This document shows, in pieces, positions 9,297 through 17,422 of a DNA stretch of 64,000 bases. The position numbers were made by a program, and so were the translations under genes. Below the pieces are notes generated by a model that did no database searches, was not told where the DNA came from, and saw only the letters and a program-made list of their open reading frames with translations. Source of the stretch: Bin80 sp964291275. Its GTDB lineage: Bacteria > Bacteroidota > Rhodothermia > Rhodothermales > Bin80. The stretch covers positions 186,001-250,000 of the forward strand of contig OZ219799.1 of the NCBI GenBank assembly GCA_964291275.2, written 5' to 3'. How positions within the stretch are numbered: the first letter of the stretch is position 1; each line of letters begins with the position of its first letter.

Positions 9297-9897
9297 GGTT
9301 CACCCCCTTCGCTCCTCTCCCGTTACAGGAGTCTCATCACTACTACGAGGTGATCCGCCCGTGTGGAGTGCCTTGGTACTCAATGGCTTACAGGTACTGC
9401 CTGCTTGCCACGCTCCCTTCTCATCACTCCGACACGTTCCCACGTTCCGTATAAGGGCCCAAGTCGCATTCTCGCCACGTTTATGCCGGAGGCCGGTTGG
9501 CCAGTAAGCAGGTCCCCGCCAACCTCGTCCCGGGATCAGGAGAATACCCCGGTTTTGACCATCTTCTAAGGACTTTCGACTCGTCATCCGTGATTCACTT
9601 GCGTTCGACTCTACGACTCTCACCTGACAGGTTCCTACACCTGCCTTTTCCCAGCACGCTCACCACCACACCTCTTTAGTGCAGCAGCTGTGGGCGGTTT
9701 GCAACCTCCGCCTGCACGGCGATTGCGGGGGGCCGTCCCCCATCCCTTATACAGTTCGTACATTTCGGCTATGTCATTGACTCACCTCCGTGTACTTCGT
9801 GGCACACGCTCCCGCTTCCCATGCCGAAGTTCACGTAATTGAAGAAACCGGTAGCCCACCTCCTGTCCATCCTCGGTTGTGAGCCAAAATTTTGCAC
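9297..9897 (-). ncRNA. Group II intron 5' domains (I-III, start of IV)
   Basis: About 600 bases upstream of the RT start with no credible open frame on either strand, and with many short complementary blocks (for example around 9740-9760 and 9500-9560). The length and position match the 5' ribozyme domains of group II introns. The short reading frames through this region do not look like proteins. Confidence 0.6.
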
Positions 9898-10050
9898 CTT
9901 CTGATTGCCTAAACCAAAATCTACCAGTGCTGGACAGTTGGGATTGCCATCGGCCAAAATAATATTGTTCGGCTTTACATCACGATGAAAAAAACCATTG
10001 GAATGAACCACTCTAAGGATTTTGAGCACCGGTGGGATGTTTGATGACCA
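9898..10050 (-). pseudogene. Serine/threonine protein kinase fragment (upstream exon)
   Basis: The minus-strand frame runs from a stop at 10051-10053 and reads WSSNIPPVLKILRVVH, then SNGFFHRDVKPNNIIL and PALVDFGLGNQK before the intron. HRDVKPNN is the kinase catalytic loop (Asp and Asn present) and DFG is the magnesium-binding motif. The N-lobe with the glycine loop and lysine is missing upstream, and the activation segment and most of the C-lobe are missing downstream. It is a truncated kinase gene invaded by the group II intron; the continuation is at 3822-3914. Confidence 0.65.
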
Positions 10051-10071
10051 CTATCGGTTGTTGCCCTAGTG

Positions 10072-10092
10072 CGATACGTGCGCAGCGTATCG
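10072..10092. repeat. Short inverted repeat
   Basis: CGATACG at 10072-10078 and its exact reverse complement CGTATCG at 10086-10092 with a 7-base loop. It lies between the truncated kinase and the lipoprotein gene on the other strand. It could be a terminator stem or an operator, but no T-run follows. Confidence 0.35.
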
Positions 10093-10553
10093 TGCGTGAT
10101 CCCCGTATTATTGACAGAATGAGCATCTGGCCTTATCCTATTCTGCATTGACGGCACATGAGTAATATTGGTAGAGTATCAGGTACGCCATTCGGATGGC
10201 AGAGCCCTACATTAATGACAGCATCCATAAATAACAGCGCCTGCGGCGTTGGGATCCGTGGCATGGAAAAACCAGATGGATTGGCGTCGAGTGCTTTGCA
10301 GCGTATTGACAGCTGGCAACAGCTTCAATCCTTCTGGTCAGTCTTCGTACTCGTGTTTATCGTACCCCTAGCGGCATCATGCCAGAGAGGGCCCGATCTC
10401 GTAAGAATTATTGATTCCGAAGTCATTGATTCGTTGCTGGCGGCAGTGCCGCAGTCATTGATCGACACAGATGCCATGGACGCACAGACCTGGTATCTGG
10501 ACAAAGCAGTGGCCCAGGCGCAGGATTCGCTTGCACTGGGCCCCTATTTTTTT

Positions 10554-11960
10554 GGGTCTTGGGCCAATCTTGTGAAAACGCAATTTTCATTTCATTCTGG
10601 GGGAGAGGTCCAAGCCTCCGAGATGGAAGTAAATGGCGGTTGCAAATCGTTCATTATTTCGGAATCCGCGGGCGCGTACTTTGACTGTTTTTATTCGGCT
10701 GTTGATGCTTTCGGCCGGGCCATTGCTGACCTTGAGAATAATTGCATTGATGATTCCCCACAGGTGGTTTTTAATGGTTTTGGCGGCTTCCTTGACCGGC
10801 TCCAAGCGGCAGCGCATGGCCCAGGAAAGCCATCTTTTCCAGCCCTTGCGGGCCCAGGTGGGATGTACATAATGCCATAAATTTCGTGCCATCTCCTTGA
10901 TGGCCCACGCCCGGGCGGTTTTCAACGAACTGTTCTTCAACGATTGAAACCGCGCTTTCTGCTTCTTGGACATATTTTCCCGGTTCGTTAGCCAGTCGTA
11001 CTTACTTCCGGTGAGGGTCGTATCTCCTTCGGCGCGTAAAGCCTTGTGCTCTTGCCGACGCACTTTGTCCACGGCCTCCCCCAGATACTTCGCCACATGA
11101 AACCGGTCAAACGCAATCTTCTTCGCTGCATCAGCTACACACGCCAAGGTGGCAGAGATGTAGGCGGGCCACATGTCCATGCTCACGCTCTCAATCCCCG
11201 CCAATTGTTCTGGTGTGAGACTTAAATACCAGCGCTTTAGCACCGCTTTCGTGCGTCCGATCCCCACATACAGGACCCTGCCTGCCTTTGCATCGGAAAC
11301 GACCGTAACGTATTTATGTCGCTTACGGAAGGAGGTCTCATCCACGCAAATGTGCGGAATAATCTCCGTTTGTCTGCGCCGAAGTCCTCGCTCTACCGCG
11401 TGCTCCATGATCCTTGAAATCACTTTCCATCCCACGCCGAACTGCCGCGATACTGCGGATACACTCGCATCCCCAAGCCATCCAATTACCATCTCTTCAA
11501 AGTCAAAGGTGTGCCGGGAACTCGACGATGCCCAAGGAACCTGCACCGTCCGAACTCCACACGCTCGACACTTTACACGCGGAACCCGGGCAATTAACTC
11601 CGTACGATAGGTACAGGTATCTAAGTGCCGCCAGGAACGTGCCTCGCGCAAATCATAAAAGGAACAAGCCGCCTTACACTTCGGACATGACAGCAATGAT
11701 GTATCCGTGCAGATCACCGTTACCCGCCGTACCCGATCCTTATCATCATAACGATCCTCTGAAATCTCCCAAGGCGATTCAAGCCCTATACTCCTATGGA
11801 TACTCGCCTCATCCTTTTTCATTGTATTCGCATCTGTTTCAAGTGAAATTTTCCCCAGAATAACGACCAAAAATAGAGCATATAACCACTACTATCATGA
11901 CCGCCTTATATCGAATTTTTCTGAATTTACAGATTTTATCATAATATTGGGTGAAGGCCC
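10554..11960 (-). mobile_element. ISL3-family insertion sequence
   Basis: The ends form imperfect inverted repeats of about 24 bases. The left end begins GGGTCTTGGGCCAATCTTG; the right end, read inward, begins GGGCCTTCACCCAATATTA. Flanking 8-base sequences are ATTTTTTT (10546-10553) and ATTTTTAT (11961-11968), a target duplication with one mismatch; 8 bp is the usual ISL3 value. Total length is 1407 bp. The host reading frame is continuous when the element and one duplication copy are removed. Confidence 0.85.
10587..11870 (-). CDS. ISL3-family transposase
   Basis: 427 residues (an internal Met gives an alternative start at 11822). An N-terminal zinc ribbon (CPKCKAACSFYD, and CRACGVR after RVPRVKC) is followed by a helix-turn-helix (WLGDASVSAVSRQFGVGW). 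The DDE core has ICVDETSFRKRH (first Asp), SVSMDMWPAYISA (second Asp) and, near the C-terminus, SNGPAESINSRIKTVK with the Glu. The Zn finger-HTH-DDE layout and DMW motif are those of ISL3. The frame is complete, so the IS may be active. Confidence 0.88.
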   Translation of the reverse strand: MVVILGKISLETDANTMKKDEASIHRSIGLESPWEISEDRYDDKDRVRRVTVICTDTSLLSCPKCKAACSFYDLREARSWRHLDTCTYRTELIARVPRVKCRACGVRTVQVPWASSSSRHTFDFEEMVIGWLGDASVSAVSRQFGVGWKVISRIMEHAVERGLRRRQTEIIPHICVDETSFRKRHKYVTVVSDAKAGRVLYVGIGRTKAVLKRWYLSLTPEQLAGIESVSMDMWPAYISATLACVADAAKKIAFDRFHVAKYLGEAVDKVRRQEHKALRAEGDTTLTGSKYDWLTNRENMSKKQKARFQSLKNSSLKTARAWAIKEMARNLWHYVHPTWARKGWKRWLSWAMRCRLEPVKEAAKTIKNHLWGIINAIILKVSNGPAESINSRIKTVKVRARGFRNNERFATAIYFHLGGLDLSPRMK

Positions 11961-12844
11961 ATTTTTATTTCACGGTTGCACAGGACAGTTTCTACATTAA
12001 CGACGTCATTAACAATCACATTTTTGTAGCCGGTCTGGATGGTCCGCTGCAACGGCGCGTGGGTAATAAAGGTGAAGGACCCTTGGAGTTTTCCTACCTG
12101 CGTGGCATTCTCTTTAACGGCGATCATTTTTTTGCCGTCGAGCCGTCCCGAATCCAGTTGTTGTCCAGAGAGCTGTCGTACGTGGCTATTCTGCCAAAGG
12201 GAGGAGACCAGTACCTGGCTACCGGAAGCGGAGTCAATCTGGCCGCTTCGCGTACCCATCTATATGCCTCGTGTGCGCGGGGGCACGCGTACCGTATATG
12301 TCCGCGCCGCAGCGAAGCGCCGTTTGAGGAGGAAGCACCGTTCTTGCGCTCACTGGATATTGATAGTTTGCAGCCCCCGCTGAATAACACGATGCGTATG
12401 GCTTCCACTGTAAACGGGCGGTATGTGTTGGCGGCGTTTGCGGGCCTGCCGTATCTCTTCGTATTCAATAGAACCCATGAACACGTGCACACGATTCGCT
12501 TCTACGGATCAGTCATAGATGAGCATGCCCGAAACTATGCTATACGAGAAGGTGGTCCCCCCGGGGCCGGTGTCGGGCTTAGGCTTTTGTGGAAAAGCGT
12601 AGCAATTTCTGGGGCAGATATGATAATGGCTTCGATTGGTAAGCGAGTCTTTTTTGTTCGCATACTTGAGGGGCAGCGATTTGAGCACGTAGCCACCGTG
12701 CAGTTTAGCACGACGCCGTCCGCTGATGGCGACGGGTCGGAGGTCGAGCCGGTCTATCCTGAGATGTTGTTCTTGCACAAGGACTACCTGTATATGAGTG
12801 CTTTCAGAGTTCCGCACATACTACGATATCGAGCAGATTTATAG

Positions 12845-13289
12845 GGCGGTGCAAATATGCGGATGTCCGAACATCATCTCCTTGAGACTGCGTCGTAGCG
12901 TTGGATATCCCCTTCCTCGGCGCCCCCAGTCACAGTGTGAGCAATTGGGATGATATATCTAGACAGGATACTGATCATGGGGGCGGAGTTGAAGCCATAA
13001 AGGAGCCATGAAATGCAGCTATCGTCTCCTCAATTCTTCTGCGGTCAATGAGGCAGAGTGCTCCGGCTAGGCGCACCCCCATTGAACTTACATTTTGAGC
13101 TGCTGTCCTGCAAAAAAGATGGAAAGAGATTGGGATCAAGAATAACGGTAAAGTAGGAGAATAGTACCGTAGTATTTCGGTAGTGAGCAGCGGATGTGGT
13201 CATCAAGGACTCCTAGACGCCGCACACCCAGCTATTTGAGCCCTAGATAGAGGTCTACGGAACGGACTCAGGTTATAAGCTTGATAGTG
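12845..13289. other. Intergenic region, no gene seen
   Basis: About 445 bases between the propeller gene and the tRNA-Ser gene. I find no reading frame with protein-like composition on either strand, no tRNA fold and no IS end. Any terminator of the propeller gene and the 3' trailer of the tRNA unit would lie here. Confidence 0.5.
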
Positions 13290-13374
13290 CGGAGGGGGAG
13301 GGATTCGAACCCCCGGTACCTTGCGGTACGCTGGTTTTCAAGACCAGTGCATTCGACCACTCTGCCACCCCTCC
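13290..13374 (-). tRNA. tRNA-Ser (anticodon TGA)
   Basis: Read on the minus strand, the acceptor arm GGAGGGG pairs with CCCCTCC, with discriminator G at 13290. The anticodon loop CTTGAAA holds TGA, there is a long variable arm (GTACC..GGTAC) as required for serine tRNAs, and the T loop is GGTTCGAATCC. CCA is not encoded. It reads UCN codons. Confidence 0.95.
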
Positions 13375-13400
13375 GAGATTCCATGTACGCCATCGTATAA

Positions 13401-13418
13401 GCCGAACGATCGTTCGGC
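13401..13418. repeat. Perfect 18-bp palindrome between two tRNA-Ser genes
   Basis: GCCGAACGA followed immediately by its reverse complement TCGTTCGGC. It lies in the 50-base spacer between the two tRNA-Ser genes. It could fold as a processing or termination hairpin in the tRNA transcript, or bind a dimeric regulator; no T-run follows on the minus strand. Confidence 0.5.
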
Positions 13419-13424
13419 CAAGAG

Positions 13425-13512
13425 CGGAGAGGGTGGGATTCGAACCCACGATGAGCTGTTAACCCATACTCCCTTAGCAGGGGAGCGCCTTCAGCCACTC
13501 GGCCACCTCTCC
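13425..13512 (-). tRNA. tRNA-Ser (anticodon GCT)
   Basis: Minus strand: acceptor arm GGAGAGG pairs with CCTCTCC, discriminator G. Anticodon stem-loop CTCCCCTGCTAAGGGAG gives anticodon GCT for AGC/AGU. There is a long variable arm and T loop GGTTCGAATCC. It is 50 bases upstream of the second serine tRNA and just downstream of atpG on the same strand. Confidence 0.95.
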
Positions 13513-13556
13513 CAAGGATCGTATTCCAGCCACGTATGTTATGCGTGCCACGGAAA

Positions 13557-14483
13557 TCACGTGCCCCCCTCCAACGCGTTAGCACCGCTAATGATCTCGA
13601 GGATTTCCGTAGTAATGGCAATCTGACGTGCACGATTGTACTGAAGGCGCAATGCGCGCAGGAGCTCCGTTGCATTTGCAGTGGCGTTATCCATCGCAAC
13701 CATGCGTGCCCCATGCTCGGCAGCACAGGATTCCAGTAATGCACGCCAGATCGCAAAATTCACGAATAGTGGGACCAGTGTATCCAGAATCTGTGCCGAA
13801 TCCGGCTCAAATATGTAGTCGGCCCGGTAACGCTCCTTTATCTCCGGCATAACGGTATCCTCCTGCTGCATCACTGGTGTCTGAAACCGCTCCGAGGGTA
13901 TTGGAATTAGGGGTTCAATAATCCGGTTTTGGGCGATCGTATTCTTGAACTCGTTGTAAACGAGCTTAACCTCATCCCAGCGGCCTGCCATGAATCCTTC
14001 CGTGGCGAGAGTACCGATGCTCAGGGCCGTTTCGAAGCTCAGATCCCCGAATACACCGCTAAGGTCAGCAACCACATTGTAGTTGCGCTTTGTAAAATAC
14101 TCGGCCCCCTTACGACCCACACCAATTATATGCAACAAACCGTTTGCGTGGAGTTCTGAATACTCGGAGGCAATCAGTGCCTCGGCAGTCTTGATAACAT
14201 TACTGTTAAAAGCGCCGGCTAGTCCGCGATCCCCGGTAATGACAACAACGAGCGCGGCTTTGACCTCCTTTCGTTCCCGCAATAAGGGGTGCGCGTCTAC
14301 GGCCCCTTGGCGTTTCAAATGCTCAATGATCTCGCCAATCTTGTAGGCATAGGGACGCGTTTTGAAAATATTCTCCTGAGCCCTACGCAGCTTTGCTGCC
14401 GCGACCATTTTCATGGCACGGGTAACTTGCTGCGTATTCTGGACAGATCCAATACGCGTGCGTATGTCACGCAGGGTAGCCAT
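13557..14483 (-). CDS. atpG: F1 ATP synthase gamma subunit
   Basis: 308 residues. The N-terminal coiled-coil helix reads MATLRDIRTRIGSVQNTQQ and VTRAMKMVAAAKLRRAQ, a hallmark of gamma. The C-terminal helix ends NRARQIAITTEILEIISGA, the other half of the rotating stalk, and MVAMDNATANATELL precedes it. It is somewhat longer than the E. coli protein (about 287), with an insertion near residues 190-230. It is the last gene of the atpB-E-F-H-A-G block; its start overlaps by one base the atpA stop, so translation is coupled. It couples c-ring rotation to catalysis in the alpha3beta3 head. Confidence 0.97.
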   Translation of the reverse strand: MATLRDIRTRIGSVQNTQQVTRAMKMVAAAKLRRAQENIFKTRPYAYKIGEIIEHLKRQGAVDAHPLLRERKEVKAALVVVITGDRGLAGAFNSNVIKTAEALIASEYSELHANGLLHIIGVGRKGAEYFTKRNYNVVADLSGVFGDLSFETALSIGTLATEGFMAGRWDEVKLVYNEFKNTIAQNRIIEPLIPIPSERFQTPVMQQEDTVMPEIKERYRADYIFEPDSAQILDTLVPLFVNFAIWRALLESCAAEHGARMVAMDNATANATELLRALRLQYNRARQIAITTEILEIISGANALEGGT

Positions 14484-16078
14484 CAGGCTGTGTTAACGTA
14501 AAGGTCAACGAGTCGCTTAGCCTCCTCGCGAAAGGCGTCCTTCGTTTCATCCGACAATTTGCCAGTCTCTATTATGCTGGCTAATGCCTCAGGTACGCGA
14601 GCGCGAAGATTTTCGAGTAGCTCCTCCTCGAAGTTGGGGATGTCTGATACAGCCACAGCATCCAGGAGGCCTTCGCTGCCGATGAAAATGACAGCTATCT
14701 GCTCTTCGACGGGTACGGGCGCAAACTGGCCTTGCTTGAGCAATTCAACGAGTCGCTCGCCACGTCGCAGCTGTCGCTGCGTGGCAGGATCCAAGTCTGA
14801 ACCGAACTTGGAGAATGCCTCGAGCTCACGATACTGTGCAAGGTCCAAACGCAACATCCCCGCGGCCGATTTCATGGCTTTGATCTGTGCATTGCCTCCT
14901 ACACGGCTGACGGAAATACCTACGTTGATGGCCGGGCGCACACCTGCATTAAACAGATCTGGCTCCAGGTAAATCTGTCCGTCTGTAATCGAAATAACGT
15001 TGGTCGGGATGTAAGCATCCACTGCTCCAGCCTGGGTCTCAATGACCGGCAGCGCCGTGAGTGAGCCTCCACCCTTGATCCGACCCTTCAAAGAATCGGG
15101 CAGATCATTCATCTGGGCAGCGATCTCTTCGCTTGCAGTGATCTTGGCTGCACGCTCCAGTAAGCGGCTGTGCAGATAGAAAACGTCTCCTGGATAGGCC
15201 TCTCGTCCGGGTGGACGGCGAAGGAGAAGCGAAACCTGCCGATAAGCCACGGCCTGTTTGGACAGATCGTCGTAAATGACAAGGGCGTGTCTGCCGGTAT
15301 CCCGGAAATACTCACCTATACAGGCACCCGCAAAAGGCGCAATAAACTGAAGCGGCGCAGCCACGGATGCCGGTGCATTCACAATCACCGTATAGTCCAT
15401 CGCACCATTGTCCTCCAGAGCGCGAGCTACCTGTGCGACCGTTGAGGCCTTTTGCCCGATAGCTACATAGATGCAGTAGACGGGGGTGTCGGTCTCATGT
15501 GTTGAGTGCTGGCTGATGATTGCGTCAATCAGCACAGCGGTCTTACCGGTCTGACGGTCACCAATCACAAGCTCACGCTGTCCACGGCCGATAGGGATCA
15601 TGGAGTCAATGGCCTTGATCCCGGTTACCAATGGTTCGGACACCGGTTGGCGATAAATGACGCTGGGTGCTTTGCGCTCGAGGGGCATTTCACAGGTCTC
15701 GCCTGTGAGTGGGCCTTTGCCATCAAGCACGTTGCCAAGTGGATCAATGACGCGTCCCAACATGCTTTCCGTCACCTGAATGGACGCGATTCGGCGTGTA
15801 CGACGTGCGCGATCCCCCTCTTTGACTTCATGAACTTCACCGAAGAGTACCACACCTACATTGTCCTCTTCCAGATTCAGGACCATGCCGGTAACATCGC
15901 GCTCAGGGAATACAATGAGTTCACCTGCCTGCACTTTGGACAAACCGTACAGACGGGCGATACCATCCCCCACCTGCAGAACGGTGCCCACTTCGTACAT
16001 GTCTGTTGCGGACTCAAAGCCACCCAACTCCTGTCTGAGGAGAGTTGTGACTTCATCCGGTCGTATAGCCGTTGTCAT
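14483..16078 (-). CDS. atpA: F1 ATP synthase alpha subunit
   Basis: 531 residues. The Walker A region is GDRQTGKTAVLIDAI. The non-catalytic-site features VYCIYVAIGQKASTVAQV, ALVIYDDLSKQAVAYRQ and SLLLRRPPGREAYPGDVFY are all typical of alpha. The first 90 residues form the beta-barrel crown, with MYEVGTVLQVGDGIARLYGL. Length is slightly above the usual 500-515. It lies between atpH (20 bases) and atpG (1-base overlap). The beta subunit partner is 32 kb away. Confidence 0.98.
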   Translation of the reverse strand: MTTAIRPDEVTTLLRQELGGFESATDMYEVGTVLQVGDGIARLYGLSKVQAGELIVFPERDVTGMVLNLEEDNVGVVLFGEVHEVKEGDRARRTRRIASIQVTESMLGRVIDPLGNVLDGKGPLTGETCEMPLERKAPSVIYRQPVSEPLVTGIKAIDSMIPIGRGQRELVIGDRQTGKTAVLIDAIISQHSTHETDTPVYCIYVAIGQKASTVAQVARALEDNGAMDYTVIVNAPASVAAPLQFIAPFAGACIGEYFRDTGRHALVIYDDLSKQAVAYRQVSLLLRRPPGREAYPGDVFYLHSRLLERAAKITASEEIAAQMNDLPDSLKGRIKGGGSLTALPVIETQAGAVDAYIPTNVISITDGQIYLEPDLFNAGVRPAINVGISVSRVGGNAQIKAMKSAAGMLRLDLAQYRELEAFSKFGSDLDPATQRQLRRGERLVELLKQGQFAPVPVEEQIAVIFIGSEGLLDAVAVSDIPNFEEELLENLRARVPEALASIIETGKLSDETKDAFREEAKRLVDLYVNTA

Positions 16079-16098
16079 TTCGTGATCATTAATAATAT

Positions 16099-16632
16099 TT
16101 AGGACTGTGCGTGCAGGCGGCTTCGAAGCAATGACAGCTGGTGACGAACACTGCCATCATATACCGTATCGCCAATCTCGAGCACGATACCGCCCATGAG
16201 TGCAGGATCTGTAGCCACGTCAAGTCGGACGGTTTTGTCCAGCCTATTCCCTAGCATGCTCTGCAGGCGATCTTGCTCGCTCTCAGATAACTCTGAGTAC
16301 ACCCGGACATGCACTTCAATGGTGCCCTGTGCCTTGTCCGTTAATGCCAGAAATCGGGCAACAATCGTACGAAGTAAAGCTTCTCTGCCGCGCTCAACCA
16401 GCATCAGCAGGAAGCGCAAGGTCAATTCCTGTACCCGTCCAGCAAACAAGCCTTGCAGTACAGCATATTTTTTGCGCCTTGGTACGACGGGGCTTTTCAG
16501 GCATCGATCAAGCTCAGCAAAGCCATCAAGTGTGCCGCTTAACAGCTTCACATCAGCCGCAACCGAGGGCGTACCTTCCGCCTCGTCGTATAGCGCCTGC
16601 GCATAACGTTGCGCAACCACTGAAGAGGTCAT
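16099..16632 (-). CDS. atpH: ATP synthase delta subunit
   Basis: 177 residues with the standard layout: an N-terminal helical domain beginning SSVVAQRYAQALYDEAEG that caps the F1 head, and a C-terminal region ending DPALMGGIVLEIGDTVYDGS and VRHQLSLLRSRL, which binds the b subunit. It overlaps atpF by 4 bases (ATGA-type junction). Confidence 0.93.
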   Translation of the reverse strand: MTSSVVAQRYAQALYDEAEGTPSVAADVKLLSGTLDGFAELDRCLKSPVVPRRKKYAVLQGLFAGRVQELTLRFLLMLVERGREALLRTIVARFLALTDKAQGTIEVHVRVYSELSESEQDRLQSMLGNRLDKTVRLDVATDPALMGGIVLEIGDTVYDGSVRHQLSLLRSRLHAQS

Positions 16633-17159
16633 GCCTGATAGGGAGGCTGGTTGTGCTTCTGGACAGACAGTTCGTCTATGAACCGGTCCACAAGCACACG
16701 CTGACGCGATGCATCCAGGTTCTCCTGCAGAACCTTCTCCGCTGCGAGGATGGCCAGGTCAGCCACCTCACTGCGCAGGTCCTGCAGGGCCTTTGCTTTG
16801 TCCCGTAGAATGTCCTCCTGGGCCTGTGTTCGGAGAGCACTGATTTCTTCGCGAGTACGCTGTACTTCGCGATCCCGGGATTGCTGTGCTTCTTCCCTCG
16901 CCTCTCGAAGCAGCCGTTGTGCTTGCTGCTCATTCTCGCGACGAGCCTGGGCATTCCTTTCCTGCAGTCGCTTGCTTTCTTCCAGAGCCGCTTCAGCCCG
17001 ATTGAGGGAGCTCGCGATAGTTTCCTCTCGCTGGGTCAAGGCGGACGTGATCGGTCCCCAGGCGTACCGCCGAAGCAACAGCAGTAAGACCGAGAACACC
17101 ACAATCTGCCAGAAGGCCAGCCCGAGATTGGCACTAAGTAAGTCTGCGGCAAGCAGCAT
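16629..17159 (-). CDS. atpF: ATP synthase b subunit
   Basis: 176 residues: one N-terminal membrane segment (LAFWQIVVFSVLLLLLRRYAW) followed by a long charged, Arg/Glu/Gln-rich coiled coil that reaches the delta subunit as the peripheral stalk. Only one b-type gene is present here, so a homodimer is expected. It sits 9 bases after atpE and overlaps atpH. Confidence 0.93.
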   Translation of the reverse strand: MLLAADLLSANLGLAFWQIVVFSVLLLLLRRYAWGPITSALTQREETIASSLNRAEAALEESKRLQERNAQARRENEQQAQRLLREAREEAQQSRDREVQRTREEISALRTQAQEDILRDKAKALQDLRSEVADLAILAAEKVLQENLDASRQRVLVDRFIDELSVQKHNQPPYQA

Positions 17160-17168
17160 CCTCAGAGC

Positions 17169-17396
17169 CTACTTGAAAGCAAGGATAAAAGAAATTACCA
17201 GACCAAACAGGGCAACACCCTCAATGAGCGCAGCAGCGATAATCATCGATGTTCGAATATCGTTGGTTGCCTCCGGTTGGCGGGCGGTGCCCTCCATGGC
17301 GGGTCCGGCCAATCGACCAATGCCGAGTCCAGTTCCAATGGCGACGAGTCCGGTGCCGAGTCCAGCACCAAGATATGCAAGAGCTTGTGGGTCCAT
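17169..17396 (-). CDS. atpE: ATP synthase c subunit
   Basis: 75 residues forming two membrane helices. The first has the GLGTGLVAIGTGLGIGR glycine pattern and the second AAALIEGVALFGLVISFIL with the ion-carrying Glu. There is no Gln in helix 1 or Ser/Thr after the Glu as in sodium-binding rings, so proton coupling is likely. The polar loop ARQPEA faces F1. Confidence 0.96.
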   Translation of the reverse strand: MDPQALAYLGAGLGTGLVAIGTGLGIGRLAGPAMEGTARQPEATNDIRTSMIIAAALIEGVALFGLVISFILAFK

Positions 17397-17422
17397 GAGT
17401 AAAAGGTTTCCTCGTTATACGC

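Larger units (their letters stand above)
3915..9897 (-). mobile_element. Group II intron, interrupted by nested insertion sequences
   Basis: A minus-strand retroelement. Its 3' end carries a domain V hairpin (3950-3983) and a domain VI-like stem of G and C runs (about 3918-3945) ending in CTAC at 3915. Its reverse transcriptase lies at 7989-9296, and about 600 bases of structured, non-coding sequence (domains I-III) precede it. The 5' end is less certain: GTGCA at 9897 gives the usual length of leader sequence, while GTGTG at 9807 fits the consensus better. Both fall on codon boundaries of the kinase frame. Without the inserted elements (4038-8036) the intron would be about 2 kb, a normal size. 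The interruption removes the normal end of the RT and separates it from domain V by 4 kb. Confidence 0.75.
10263..12844 (+). pseudogene. 6-bladed beta-propeller lipoprotein gene, split by an ISL3-type IS
   Basis: The first part (10263-10553) starts MEKPDGLASS and has a hydrophobic segment ending LAASC, a lipobox. The frame may also start at 10158. The second part (11969-12844) is in the same frame once the IS is removed and reads FTVAQDSFYINDV, then GNKGEGPLEF, the motif typical of Bacteroidota 6-bladed propeller proteins, and ends HILRYRADL. Joined, the protein would be about 390 residues, exported and anchored to a membrane. No other lesion is visible, so the split is recent. A downstream product from 11951 would lack the signal peptide. 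Ligand or role is unknown. Confidence 0.8.

Noticed and set aside
9769..9897. Kinase frame continued past the DFG region to 9769
   Set aside because: The residues after DFGLGNQK do not resemble an activation segment, and the sequence looks like the conserved 5' part of the group II intron, so I end the exon at 9898.
10158..10880. 240-codon frame treated as a complete gene
   Set aside because: Its last third lies inside the ISL3 element and is antisense to the transposase; only the part up to 10553 belongs to the host gene.
13268..13756. Minus-strand frame of 162 codons across both tRNA-Ser genes
   Set aside because: It overlaps two well-folded tRNAs and the end of atpG in another frame.
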